Shown: piece by piece, positions 10,131 to 18,553 of the stretch
How positions within the stretch are numbered: position 1 is the first letter of the stretch
How the letters are laid out: each line of letters begins with the position of its first letter
Assembly (NCBI RefSeq): GCF_900114785.1
Contig: NZ_FOUG01000004.1
Coordinates: 124,001 to 188,000 of the forward strand
DNA length: 64,000 bases
Direction of reading: 5' to 3'
Origin: Variovorax sp. OV329
GTDB taxonomy: Bacteria > Pseudomonadota > Gammaproteobacteria > Burkholderiales > Burkholderiaceae_C
Program-made: the position numbers and the translations under genes
The notes under the pieces: model-generated
What the model saw: the letters and a program-made list of their open reading frames with translations, nothing else
What the model was told of the DNA's origin: nothing
Database searches by the model: none

Positions 10131-10847
10131 ATGAGCGCACAAGCCCACCTGCAAGTTAAGAGTCTCGGCGCCGGCTACAGCGGCTTCTCCGTGCTGCGCG
10201 ACATCGACATCGAGGTGCGCCCGGGCATCACCGTCATCCTCGGCCCCAACGGCGCTGGCAAGACCACCCTGCTGCGCGCACTGGCCGGCCTGATGCCGCG
10301 CCATGGCGAGGTGCTGCTGGACGGCGCATTGCTGCCCCCGCAGGACGCCACCACCTGCGTGCGCCGCGGCCTCGCACTGGTGGCAGAAGGCCGCCAGCTC
10401 TTCCCCCAGATGACGGTGCGCGAGAACCTGGAGCTGGGCGGCTGGCTGGTGCCCGCCGGAGAGCGCCCGCGCCGCCTCGCGCAGGCCTTCGAGGACTTCC
10501 CGCGCCTGAAGGAACGCAACCAGCAGCTGGCCGGCACCATGAGCGGCGGCGAGCAGCAGATGGTGGCGGTGGCCCGCGCCATGATGAGCGCCCCGCGCCT
10601 GCTGATGCTGGACGAGCCTTCGCTTGGCCTGGCGCCGCGCATGGTCGACGAGCTGCTGGCCATCGTGCAGCGCATCGCGCGCCAGCAGGGCGTGACGGTG
10701 CTCATGGTCGAGCAGAACGTGCGCAAGGCGCTCTCGGTGGCCGACCGCGGCTACGTGCTGGAGCGCGGCCGCATCGTCGCCGCCGACGGCGCCAAGGAGC
10801 TGCTTGCTTCCGATGCCATCCGCCGCGCCTACCTGGGCACGGCCTGA
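10131..10847 (+). CDS. Branched-chain-type ABC transporter ATPase (LivF-like)
   Basis: A 238-residue ATPase with Walker A GPNGAGKTTLL, a standard signature (MSGGEQQ), Walker B LLMLDEPSLGL and the LivF-type segment ALVAEGRQLFPQMTV. It is the second ATPase of the importer and has no visible defect, unlike its LivG-like partner. I chose ATG 10131 because cggaggt lies just upstream; the frame is open further back, but that part is arginine-rich and unlike the family. Confidence 0.9.
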   Translation: MSAQAHLQVKSLGAGYSGFSVLRDIDIEVRPGITVILGPNGAGKTTLLRALAGLMPRHGEVLLDGALLPPQDATTCVRRGLALVAEGRQLFPQMTVRENLELGGWLVPAGERPRRLAQAFEDFPRLKERNQQLAGTMSGGEQQMVAVARAMMSAPRLLMLDEPSLGLAPRMVDELLAIVQRIARQQGVTVLMVEQNVRKALSVADRGYVLERGRIVAADGAKELLASDAIRRAYLGTA

Positions 10848-10879
10848 ATCATTTCCTTGTTCCTTCTGGAGAAAACCGC

Positions 10880-12331
10880 ATGACCGCCATTTCGATGCTG
10901 ATCGACGGCCGCACCGTGGCCGCGCGCGACGGTGCCGTGTTCGAGCGCCGCAACCCGCTGGACGGCAGCGTGGCCACCACCGCGCCCGCCGCCACGCCAG
11001 ACGATGCACGCGCCGCCGTCGACGCCGCCGCCAAGGCCTTCCCCGCCTGGTCGGCCCTGGGCCCCGGTGCGCGCCGCGCGCTGCTGCTCAAGGCCGCCCA
11101 TGCGCTGGAGGCCAAGGCCGAGGCGTTCGCCGCCGCCATGGCGCGCGAGACCGGCGCTTCGGGCCTGTGGGCCGGCTTCAACGTGCACCTGGCCGCGGGC
11201 ATGCTGACCGAGGCCGCCTCGCTCACCACGCAGATCGACGGCCAGGTGATTCCCTCCGACGTGCCCGGCAGCCTGTCGATGGCGATGCGCCAGCCGGCCG
11301 GCGTGGTGCTGGGCATCGCGCCGTGGAACGCGCCCGTCATCCTCGGCGTGCGCGCCGTGGCGGTGCCGCTGGCCTGCGGCAACACGGTGGTGCTCAAGGG
11401 CTCGGAGATCAGCCCGGCCACGCACGGCCTGATCATCGAGGCGCTGCAGGAAGCCGGCCTGCCGCCGGGCGTCGTCAACTTCGTGACCAACGCGCCGCAG
11501 GACGCGGCCGCCGTGGTCGAGGCCATGGTGGCGCACCCTGCCGTGCGCCGGGTCAACTTCACCGGCTCCACCCGCGTGGGCAAGCTGGTCGCGCAGACCT
11601 GCGCCACGCACCTCAAGCAGGTGGTGCTCGAACTCGGCGGCAAGGCGCCGCTGATCGTGCTGGACGATGCCGACATCGACGCGGCAGTGAACGGCGCGGC
11701 CTTCGGCGCCTTCGCCAACTCGGGGCAGATCTGCATGTCCACCGAGCGCATCGTGGTGGACCACAAGGTCGCCGACGAGTTCGTCGCCCGCCTCGCCTCC
11801 AAGGCCTCGGCACTGCCGCTGGGCGATCCGCGCAAGGGCCCGGTGGTGCTGGGCTCGGTGGTCGACATGGCCACGGTGGAGCGCTGCAACGCGCTCATCG
11901 ACGATGCGCTGGCCAAGGGTGCCAAGCTGGTCATCGGCGGCCGTGCCGACAGCACGCTGATGGCGGCCACCCTGGTCGACCGCGTCACGCCCGAGATGCG
12001 CATCTACCACGAGGAAACCTTCGCCCCGGTGAAGGCCATCGTGCGCGTACGTGGCGAGGACGAAGCGGTGCGCGTGGCCAACGACAACGAGTTCGGCCTG
12101 TCGGCCGCGGTGTTCGGGCGCGACACGGCGCGCGCCATGAACGTGGCGCGCCGCATCGAATCGGGCATCTGCCATGTCAACGGCCCCACGGTGCACGACG
12201 AGGCGCAGATGCCCTTCGGCGGCGTCAAGGGCTCGGGCTGGGGGCGCTTCGGCGGCCGCGCCGGCATCGACGCCTTCACCGAACTGCGCTGGATCACGGT
12301 GCAGACCACCGAACGGCACTATCCCTTCTGA
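10880..12331 (+). CDS. NAD(P)-dependent aldehyde dehydrogenase (vanillin/salicylaldehyde dehydrogenase-like)
   Basis: A 483-residue enzyme of the aldehyde dehydrogenase superfamily, oxidising an aldehyde to its acid with NAD(P)+. The general-base Glu251 sits in LELGGKAP and the nucleophile Cys285 in NSGQICMST, 34 residues apart as usual. The coenzyme-site motif GIAPWNAPV and the C-terminal FGGVKGSGWGRFGG are present. The overall pattern resembles aromatic aldehyde dehydrogenases, but the substrate is not readable from sequence. It begins 32 bp after the importer operon on the same strand, so uptake and oxidation are probably co-expressed under the AraC-type regulator. Confidence 0.88.
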   Translation: MTAISMLIDGRTVAARDGAVFERRNPLDGSVATTAPAATPDDARAAVDAAAKAFPAWSALGPGARRALLLKAAHALEAKAEAFAAAMARETGASGLWAGFNVHLAAGMLTEAASLTTQIDGQVIPSDVPGSLSMAMRQPAGVVLGIAPWNAPVILGVRAVAVPLACGNTVVLKGSEISPATHGLIIEALQEAGLPPGVVNFVTNAPQDAAAVVEAMVAHPAVRRVNFTGSTRVGKLVAQTCATHLKQVVLELGGKAPLIVLDDADIDAAVNGAAFGAFANSGQICMSTERIVVDHKVADEFVARLASKASALPLGDPRKGPVVLGSVVDMATVERCNALIDDALAKGAKLVIGGRADSTLMAATLVDRVTPEMRIYHEETFAPVKAIVRVRGEDEAVRVANDNEFGLSAAVFGRDTARAMNVARRIESGICHVNGPTVHDEAQMPFGGVKGSGWGRFGGRAGIDAFTELRWITVQTTERHYPF

Positions 12332-12442
12332 CATAGCCCTGTAGGAGGCGGGCCAAAAGTCCGCTTTCTGAGGCGCCGGCACAACGCCGCCACCTGCTCG
12401 ATCGCGCACACTCGGGGCCTGGAAGTTCCGAGGGAGCGATTC

Positions 12443-13759
12443 TTGAAAGTTGTGCTGCGCTTCGTGCTGTACGTGTTGGCGGCCCTGGGCGTGACGGCCG
12501 CCATCGCGATCGCGCTCATCGTCAAGCTGGCGCTGGCGCCGGCGCAGGGGGAGTGGTCGCAGCGCGTCAGCGTCGGCCCGGTCGGCTTCGATGTGGGCGT
12601 GCCCACCGTGCTGCGGCTGGTCACCGCCTCCTGGTTCGCGCCGCAGATGGCCGGCCGCACCTTCGACACCCGCTACGGCAAGGTGCGCTTCGGCTGGACC
12701 GAAGCCAACGTGCAGGAAGTGAGCTGCGAGCCCTGCAGCCTGAACGTGCCCGAGCTGGGCGACAAGCCGGTGCAGGTGGAGCGCCTGCTGCTCACCGCGC
12801 GGCGCGACGTCGATGCCCTGTTCGGCAACCTGCGCATCACCCCCGCCGGCGCCACCGCCAGCGAGCTGCGCGGCCGCTGGAACGGCCGGCTCACGCAGAA
12901 GACGCTGAGCCTGTCCGCCGACATCGACGACGCGCCCATCGGCCAGTGGTACCAGGTGCTGGTGCCCGCCCTGCCCGAGCTGCAGCGCGCGCGCATCGGC
13001 GGCACCGCTTCCCTGCGCGCCACGCTCATGCTGCCCGAGGGCAGCTTCAGCGTGCAGCCGCGCCTGGTGATGTTCAGCGTCGACGGGCTGGGCGCCGAGG
13101 GCCTGCTCGAATCGCGCGCCGGCAGCTGCGGCGTTTCGGCCAGGCTGGCCGGCGACGCCTGGCTCATGCGCGGCGCGGTGGCCGCGCTGGACGCCGACTT
13201 CTTCCAGCACGCCGGCTACGAATCCGCCACCCTGGCGCGCAGCCAGGCCCCCGCGACACCCACCGTGGCGCAACCGAGCGGCGTCAAGGCCGAGAAAGTC
13301 AGCGCGATGCGCACTCTGGCCACCCCGACGCAGGCCGCGCCCACGCTGAACGAACAGGTGGCCCGCCTGATCCTCCCGCCCCTGCCCCACCCGGCCGCCC
13401 AGCAGCTGCGCGACATGCTCTACGCGGTCGAGCTCGAACGCGCGCCCGGCAAGCAGCGCCTGCTGCAGGCCTACCTGGACATGGCACCCTGGGGCGAAGG
13501 GCTGTGCGGGGCCGAGGCCGCCGCGCGCCGCTACTTCAAGCGCCCCGCCCGGCAGCTGGAACCCGCCCAGGCGATCTGGATGGCCACGATGCTGCGCGAC
13601 CCCGACGCCACGCTGCAGAAGTGGCGCGGCGAAGGCCAGATCGACAAGCCCCGCGCCCGCCACGTGGCCGAGCAGGTGCGCGAGATCACCAACGGCCAGC
13701 GCGTGGCGCTGCTGCGCGGGGTGGCCAACGCCCGCTTCACGGCGCCGGCCGCGCCATGA
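12443..13759 (+). CDS. GT51 peptidoglycan-glycosyltransferase-like protein with substituted catalytic residues
   Basis: A 438-residue protein with an N-terminal membrane anchor (about residues 5-30), a roughly 200-residue periplasmic region I do not recognise, and a C-terminal part that resembles the GT51 glycosyltransferase of penicillin-binding proteins. The segment AALDADFFQHAGYE (about 247-260) matches the family AxEDxxFxxHxG block, and AYLDMAPWGEGLCGAEAAAR with RYFKRPARQL match the later YLNxxxFGxxxxGxxAAxxxYFGKxxxxL block. However, the first catalytic Glu is Leu249 and the second catalytic Glu aligns with Asp324. It could be a pseudoenzyme or scaffold. Start TTG 12443 follows gagggagcg. 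It overlaps the next gene by 4 bp. Confidence 0.7.
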   Translation: MKVVLRFVLYVLAALGVTAAIAIALIVKLALAPAQGEWSQRVSVGPVGFDVGVPTVLRLVTASWFAPQMAGRTFDTRYGKVRFGWTEANVQEVSCEPCSLNVPELGDKPVQVERLLLTARRDVDALFGNLRITPAGATASELRGRWNGRLTQKTLSLSADIDDAPIGQWYQVLVPALPELQRARIGGTASLRATLMLPEGSFSVQPRLVMFSVDGLGAEGLLESRAGSCGVSARLAGDAWLMRGAVAALDADFFQHAGYESATLARSQAPATPTVAQPSGVKAEKVSAMRTLATPTQAAPTLNEQVARLILPPLPHPAAQQLRDMLYAVELERAPGKQRLLQAYLDMAPWGEGLCGAEAAARRYFKRPARQLEPAQAIWMATMLRDPDATLQKWRGEGQIDKPRARHVAEQVREITNGQRVALLRGVANARFTAPAAP

Positions 13760-14538
13760 CGGCCGCGCCGCGGCTGCCAGCCGCGGACACCGAGGCCATC
13801 GAGCGCGCCACCTTGCAGGCCGTCGCGCCGCAATGGGTGGAGGCGCTGGAGGCGGGGCACTGGCTGCTGCCCATGGACCCCGGCACGGTCGGCCGTGCCA
13901 GGAGCGCCGTGCCGCTGCGCCACGAGGCGCCACGCGACCCGGCCGGCCTGCTCGATCGCATCGCCGAGCGTTATGAAGCCCGCGGCTTGCCGATGCAGTT
14001 GCGGGTGGCCGATGCCGCCTGCTTCGACGGCATGGCGGAGGCGATGGCCGCACGCGGGCTGGCCGGCGCCAGGCCGACCCACACCCAGGTCGGCAGCCTG
14101 CGCACCATGCGCAGCGTCAGCCAGGGCCAGCCGGCCGAGGTGAGCGCGGCGCCCGATGGCGGCTGGACCGGCGTCTTCCTCGGCCCCGGCTTCGACCCGG
14201 TGGATGGCGCCTGCCGCGTCCAGTCGCTGACCCGGGCCAGCGGCAACCTCTTCGCCAGCGTGCGCGACGAGAACGGCGCCACCCTGGCCGCCGGCGCCGT
14301 CTCGCTGGGCCACGGATGGGCGGGCGTGCACGGCATGCGCACCGAGCAGTCGGCCCGCGGCCGCGGCCTGGCCGGCCGGGTGCTGGCCGGTCTGGCGCAG
14401 GCCGCGCTGGACCGGGGTTACGAGCGCGTCTTCCTCCAGGTGGAGGCCGGCAATGAAGCGGCCCTGGCGCTGTACCGGCGCGCCGGCTTCCAGCCGGCCT
14501 GGACCTACCGGTACTGGCAGCCCCGCGCACCGCGCTGA
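13756..14538 (+). CDS. GNAT-family N-acetyltransferase
   Basis: A 260-residue protein whose C-terminal half is a GNAT acetyltransferase: the acetyl-CoA motif A region reads EQSARGRGLAGRVLAGL, followed by RVFLQVEAGNEAALALYRRAGF and a final YRYWQP. The N-terminal half is a weaker, possibly degenerate second GNAT-like lobe, as in other two-lobe members. The substrate is unknown. ATG 13756 overlaps the stop of the GT51-like gene (ATGA), so the two are translationally coupled, which suggests a shared function. Confidence 0.82.
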   Translation: MTAAPRLPAADTEAIERATLQAVAPQWVEALEAGHWLLPMDPGTVGRARSAVPLRHEAPRDPAGLLDRIAERYEARGLPMQLRVADAACFDGMAEAMAARGLAGARPTHTQVGSLRTMRSVSQGQPAEVSAAPDGGWTGVFLGPGFDPVDGACRVQSLTRASGNLFASVRDENGATLAAGAVSLGHGWAGVHGMRTEQSARGRGLAGRVLAGLAQAALDRGYERVFLQVEAGNEAALALYRRAGFQPAWTYRYWQPRAPR

Positions 14539-14577
14539 ACCCCGCCGCGCACCAGCGAGGTGCGTCGGCGGTGGCAC

Positions 14578-15690
14578 ATGTCTTGCGATGCCGTCCCCAT
14601 GGACGCAGCAGCCAACACCGCGGTCGAGATCGTCGCGCTGACCAAGCAATATTCGGTCGACATTCCGCCCGCCGTCGACCAGATCGACCTGCGCATCGCC
14701 AGCGGCAGCTACTGCTGCCTGCTGGGTCCTTCGGGCTGCGGCAAGAGCACCACGCTGCGCATGATCGCCGGGCACGAGACGGTGACGCACGGCGACATCC
14801 TGCTGGAAAACCGCAACATCACCCGCCTGGCGGCCGCCGCCCGCGGCACGGCCATGATGTTCCAGAGCTTCGCCCTCTTCCCGCACCTCTCGGCGCTGGA
14901 CAACGTGGCCTTCAGCCTGAAGATGAAAGGCGTGGCCAAGGCCGAGCGCCACCGCCGCGCGGCCGAGCTGCTGGAGCGCGTGGCCATGGGCCACCTGGCG
15001 CAGCGAAAGCCGGGCGAACTGTCCGGCGGCCAACAGCAGCGCGTGGCGCTGGCCCGCGCCCTCATCACCGAGCCCCGGGTCCTGTTGCTGGACGAGCCCC
15101 TTTCGGCCCTGGACCCCTTCCTGCGCGTGCAGATGCGCGCCGAGCTGCGCCGCTGGCAGAAGGAGCTGGGCCTGACCTTCATCCACGTCACCCATTCGCA
15201 GGAAGAGGCCATGGCACTGGCCGACACCATGGTGGTGATGAACCACGGCCTGATCGAGCAGGTGGGCTCGCCGCACGAGGTCTACAACTTCCCGGGCAGC
15301 GAGTTCGTCGCCCGCTTCATGGGCGGCCACAACGTGCTGCAGACGGCCGCCGGCCCGATCGCGGTGCGCAACGACCACATGAAGATCGCGCCCGCCGAGC
15401 AGGCCGGCGCCAGCGGCCTTGCCGCCACGATCACCGACGTCGAGTACCAGGGCACCTACGTGCTGCTGGGCCTGCAACTGGCCGAGGCGCCACCCGGGAC
15501 GAAGTCGGTCGCCGTGCTGCTGCACGAGAGCGACTTCCTGGCCCGTCCCTTCGTGCTGGACCAGCAGGTGCTGCTGTCCTGGGACGAGGCCCACGCGCGC
15601 GTGCTTCGCCCCGGTGCGCAGCGCCCGGCACCACGCAAGGCGCAGCCACCCAAAACGCGCCGCGACGAACTGGCCGCCATGGCCGGTTGA
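14578..15690 (+). CDS. Polyamine-type ABC transporter ATPase (PotA-like)
   Basis: A 370-residue ATPase of the spermidine/putrescine/iron importer class. Walker A is GPSGCGKSTTL, signature LSGGQQQRVALARAL, Walker B VLLLDEPLSALD; a C-terminal TOBE-like domain follows from about residue 260. The start is uncertain: GTG 14560, ATG 14578 and ATG 14599 are all in frame, and only MDAAAN (14599) onward resembles the family. It leads the operon of ATPase, binding protein, two permeases and a racemase-like enzyme. Confidence 0.88.
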   Translation: MSCDAVPMDAAANTAVEIVALTKQYSVDIPPAVDQIDLRIASGSYCCLLGPSGCGKSTTLRMIAGHETVTHGDILLENRNITRLAAAARGTAMMFQSFALFPHLSALDNVAFSLKMKGVAKAERHRRAAELLERVAMGHLAQRKPGELSGGQQQRVALARALITEPRVLLLDEPLSALDPFLRVQMRAELRRWQKELGLTFIHVTHSQEEAMALADTMVVMNHGLIEQVGSPHEVYNFPGSEFVARFMGGHNVLQTAAGPIAVRNDHMKIAPAEQAGASGLAATITDVEYQGTYVLLGLQLAEAPPGTKSVAVLLHESDFLARPFVLDQQVLLSWDEAHARVLRPGAQRPAPRKAQPPKTRRDELAAMAG

Positions 15691-15740
15691 TTCAAAACCA
15701 TCACCACAACCCGAACCATCAACCCGAGGGGGCTTCTTCC

Positions 15741-17012
15741 ATGTCCGACGACACCCTTGTTGACCATTCCGGCATCCAGCGCCGCCGCCTGCTGCAGGGC
15801 ACGGCCGGCATCCTGGCCACCGGCATCGCTCCCTTCGTGCATGCGCAGGAAAAGATCGTGCTGCGCTACCTGGGCACGGCGGTGAACCAGGACAAGGCCA
15901 TCGCCGACAAGTTCAAGGCCGACACCGGCATCGAGATCCAGTACGTGGCCGTCACCACCGACGACGTCACCAAGCGCGCCGTCACTGCCCCCAACAGCTT
16001 CGACCTGATCGACACCGAGTACTTCTCGCTCAAGAAGATCGTGCCCACCGGCAACCTCAAGGGCATCGACACGAAGAAGATCAAGAACGCCGACAAGATC
16101 ACCCCGCTGTTCACCAAGGGCGAAGTCGCGGGCAAGAAGGTGGGCGACCAGGGCACCGCGCCCAAGAAGGTGATCTTCCTGGAAGGCGAGAAGAGCAAGA
16201 AGTTCTCCGCCACGCCCACGCAGTTCATGACGCTGATTCCCACCGTCTACAACGCCGACACGCTGGGCATCCGCCCCGACCTGATCAAGCGCCCGATCAA
16301 CTCATGGGCCGAGTTGCTCAACCCCGAGTTCAAGGGCAAGACCGCCATCCTGAACATCCCGTCCATCGGCATCATGGACGCGGCCATGGTGGTGGAGGCC
16401 AAGGGCATCCACAAGTACGCCGACAAGGGCAACATGACCAAGGCGGAGATCGACCTGACGATCAAGACCCTGATCGAGGCCAAGAAGGCCGGCCAGTTCC
16501 GCGCGCTGTGGAAGGACTTCAACGAGTCGGTCAACCTGATGGCCTCGGGCGAGGTGGTGATCCAGTCGATGTGGAGCCCGGCCGTCACCGCCGTGCGCAC
16601 CAAGGGCATCGACTGCACGTTCCAGCCGCTCAAGGAAGGCTATCGCGCCTGGGCCGCCGGCTTCGGCGTGCCGGCCACGCTGTCGGGCAAGAAGCTGGAC
16701 GGCGCCTACGAGTTCATCAACTGGTTCCTGGACGGCTGGGCCGGCGCCTACCTCAATCGCCAGGGCTACTACAGCGCCGTGCTCGACACCGCCAAGGCCA
16801 AGATGGAAGCCTACGAGTGGGCCTACTGGATGGAAGGCAAGCCGGCCAGCCAGGACATCAAGAGCCCCAACGGCGACCTGCTGGCCAAGGCCGGCGCGGT
16901 GCGCGACGGCGGCAGCTACGAGCAGCGCATGGGCGGCATCGCCTGCTGGAACGCGGTGATGGACGAGAACGAGTACATGGTCCGCAAGTGGAATGAGTTC
17001 GTAGCGGCTTGA
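15741..17012 (+). CDS. Polyamine-type ABC transporter, periplasmic binding protein
   Basis: A 423-residue extracellular binding protein of the PotD/PotF type. A twin-arginine-like leader (RRRLLQGTAGILATGIAPFVHAQ, split here as RRRLLQGTAG and a site after HAQ, near residue 36) precedes the mature domain. Segments FDLIDTEYF, SWAELLNPEFKGKTAIL and GGIACWNAVMDE fit the type II binding-protein fold. The ligand is unknown; the downstream hydantoin-racemase-like gene could point to a cyclic ureide or amino-acid derivative. A stable hairpin follows the stop, and then an unrelated opposite-strand cassette separates it from its permeases. Confidence 0.88.
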   Translation: MSDDTLVDHSGIQRRRLLQGTAGILATGIAPFVHAQEKIVLRYLGTAVNQDKAIADKFKADTGIEIQYVAVTTDDVTKRAVTAPNSFDLIDTEYFSLKKIVPTGNLKGIDTKKIKNADKITPLFTKGEVAGKKVGDQGTAPKKVIFLEGEKSKKFSATPTQFMTLIPTVYNADTLGIRPDLIKRPINSWAELLNPEFKGKTAILNIPSIGIMDAAMVVEAKGIHKYADKGNMTKAEIDLTIKTLIEAKKAGQFRALWKDFNESVNLMASGEVVIQSMWSPAVTAVRTKGIDCTFQPLKEGYRAWAAGFGVPATLSGKKLDGAYEFINWFLDGWAGAYLNRQGYYSAVLDTAKAKMEAYEWAYWMEGKPASQDIKSPNGDLLAKAGAVRDGGSYEQRMGGIACWNAVMDENEYMVRKWNEFVAA

Positions 17013-17027
17013 GGACTCCCTTAATCA

Positions 17028-17078
17028 AGAGCGCTCCGCTTTGCCCATGCCGACTGGGCACGTGGACCCGAGTGCTCT
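17028..17078 (+). repeat. Intercistronic inverted repeat after the binding-protein gene
   Basis: Arms agagcgctc (17028-17036) and gagtgctct (17070-17078) pair over 9 positions with one G-U, enclosing a second stem tgccca/tgggca (17042-17047 and 17055-17060). It begins 16 bp after the binding-protein stop codon. There is no long T-run, so it looks more like an mRNA-stabilising or attenuating hairpin than a strong terminator. It also marks the edge between native operon and inserted cassette. Confidence 0.6.
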
Positions 17079-17130
17079 TCTTCGCGGGCCCCCGGATCGG
17101 CTGCGCGCTCGATTCTGCGCGGGCTCCTTC

Positions 17131-17439
17131 CTATTCGCCGCCTCGATACACGACTACGACAACATAGGCGAGAACCAAACCGGCTATAGCAGCAATCCAA
17201 ATCACGCCCAAGTAGGCTGCAAAGCCTAGCGCCTTTCCCATCGTAAATGGTCGATAGGAAAAGCTCTTGCCGAATATCACGAGGGCCCAAACCGACATTC
17301 CCAGCAGAAATAGGAAAAGCTCCGATTCGCCAATGTGGATTTTTTCTTCTCTTGCAAGCCACGCGTCCAACAACGCAAAAACGGGAATCGAGAGAAGCCA
17401 AACCCCCACATGGAGAAGCGCGATCGAGATCTTCTTCAT
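17131..17439 (-). CDS. Small three-helix membrane protein, putative immunity protein
   Basis: A 102-residue protein with three predicted membrane helices (about residues 5-28, 41-60 and 70-98) and few charged residues. It is the last gene of a three-gene opposite-strand cassette. Its ATG at 17439 overlaps the stop of the preceding gene (ATGA), so the two are translationally coupled. Downstream position next to a putative secreted effector, small size and membrane nature are the usual features of a type VI secretion immunity protein. I recognise no family. Its base composition is clearly lower in GC than the flanking operon. Confidence 0.7.
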   Translation of the reverse strand: MKKISIALLHVGVWLLSIPVFALLDAWLAREEKIHIGESELFLFLLGMSVWALVIFGKSFSYRPFTMGKALGFAAYLGVIWIAAIAGLVLAYVVVVVYRGGE

Positions 17440-17963
17440 CGCAGTGCCTCCCCTTTGAAGTACGCAGCAGGAATCGGCGTCTCCCAGCCTGGTGTCTGGT
17501 ATTGAGGAGTAGAAATTTCGGGGACGTACCCCATCACGCTTTGCAATAGTCCAGCGATGTACGAACTGCTGTTGTAGGTTCCCTCGACCATGACTTCGCC
17601 AACAAGTTTCTTTGGCGCGGAATACGGTAGCGTGAAGCTCGCGAAGTTGTGGGCAGCCTGTATCAGCCTTTGCGCAAACAACTGTTTTGACATGCCGGGC
17701 GGCGGCTCCATCGGTATTTGAACAACGACATCCTCGGGCAAGATGTCTCTATAGAAGAGGGTCTTTATTCGGGTCATCCTCGCAATCGAATCGCCAGGCC
17801 GCGCGAGATTGATTTGGCTCGCGTCGGTGAAGGTAGGCTGACCGTCGAAACCGAAGATTCCAGAATACACATCGTCTACGACCAACGTGAAGTGCAGATC
17901 AGGCTTCCCGCCCCGCCCAAGCTTCCCGACATAACCGACGCTCTTGCCGGCAATGCGCCCCAT
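17436..17963 (-). CDS. Putative type VI secretion effector, unknown family
   Basis: A 175-residue protein with no Cys. Visible features are LVVDDVYSGIFGFDGQP near residues 27-43, ARPGDSIARMTRIKTLFYRD in the middle, AAHNFASFTLPYSAP, and TYNSSSYIAGLLQSVMGYVP near the C-terminus, ending PIPAAYFKGEALR. The conserved-looking His, Tyr, Asn and Ser positions could form an active site, but I cannot assign a fold. ATG 17963 shares one base with the stop of the PAAR gene (TGATG), so the two proteins are co-translated. The same frame is open upstream to 18584 without looking like protein. A frameshift that split one PAAR-effector fusion cannot be excluded, but the neat stop/start overlap argues for two genes. 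Confidence 0.65.
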   Translation of the reverse strand: MGRIAGKSVGYVGKLGRGGKPDLHFTLVVDDVYSGIFGFDGQPTFTDASQINLARPGDSIARMTRIKTLFYRDILPEDVVVQIPMEPPPGMSKQLFAQRLIQAAHNFASFTLPYSAPKKLVGEVMVEGTYNSSSYIAGLLQSVMGYVPEISTPQYQTPGWETPIPAAYFKGEALR

Positions 17964-18418
17964 CAAGGTAACGTTGGATTCCGAATGCTGAATCCTGGCA
18001 ACTGAACCGACCTGCTGGTTACCCCGCTCAAGGGATGGCCCGCAGTGTTCACCAACTGGATCTGTTCGTTGTACGGTTGGGTCTCGGCGTCGGCCAGGGC
18101 TTCCACTGCAAGGAGTACGTTTGCTGGCGCAGCCGTCGCTATCAGCACGGCACCGCATTCTGTGGTGTCGCCTGCACGAGGAACGGGTACACCCCAGTCG
18201 CAGACCGTAGAGTCCGCTGTTGAAATCGGAAAGAAATGGGGTTTGCATCGCGGGCAGAATGTTTGATCCCCCAGTCGTGCATTTGCCTTTCCGTCGGCTT
18301 TGCTGGAGTGACCCGACGCGCCAATGACGACTCCGCCATGGGAGGTCAGATCTCCCTGGTAAATCTGGCCCCGAGCTGTTCCGTCTTTGCTGTTGACAAT
18401 GCGTCCAAGATCGCTCAT
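17963..18418 (-). CDS. PAAR-domain protein (type VI secretion spike tip)
   Basis: A 151-residue protein with a PAAR-type repeat pattern: GDLTSHGGVVIGASG, DGKANARLGDQTFCPRC, and AGDTTECGAVLI. Cys and His residues in FCPRCKPHFFP and TVCDWG could bind the metal at the spike tip. PAAR proteins cap VgrG and carry effectors through the type VI apparatus. After residue 115 the PAAR fold ends and a short tail beginning YNEQIQLVNTAG, typical of the linker into effector domains, stops at a TGA. ATG 18418 follows a strong ribosome site (acaggaggag). No VgrG or T6SS structural genes are in the window, so this is an orphan cassette. Confidence 0.85.
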   Translation of the reverse strand: MSDLGRIVNSKDGTARGQIYQGDLTSHGGVVIGASGHSSKADGKANARLGDQTFCPRCKPHFFPISTADSTVCDWGVPVPRAGDTTECGAVLIATAAPANVLLAVEALADAETQPYNEQIQLVNTAGHPLSGVTSRSVQLPGFSIRNPTLP

Positions 18419-18553
18419 CTCTCCTCCTGTCTTCCAATGGTTCCATGGAATTCTCATCGCGGTAGCGACTAGCAAGAAGGGAACAATTCCGAAAGGTGTT
18501 CGGATGGCACGCATGTTGCTCAGGCCAATTCCTCACCGTTCCGAGAAGCGCAC
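18419..18553. promoter_or_regulatory. Junction between PAAR cassette and permease genes
   Basis: This 135-bp stretch holds the upstream region of the PAAR gene (minus strand) and the 5' leader of the permease gene (plus strand). The PAAR frame stays open here and would add a hydrophobic peptide from an ATG at 18514, but the strong ribosome site favours 18418. Base composition rises toward the operon value near 18515. I see no obvious target-site duplication matching the other edge near 17013-17130. Confidence 0.4.

Noticed and set aside
18035..18472. Small plus-strand open frames within the PAAR cassette
   Set aside because: They are shadows of the PAAR gene, without ribosome sites.
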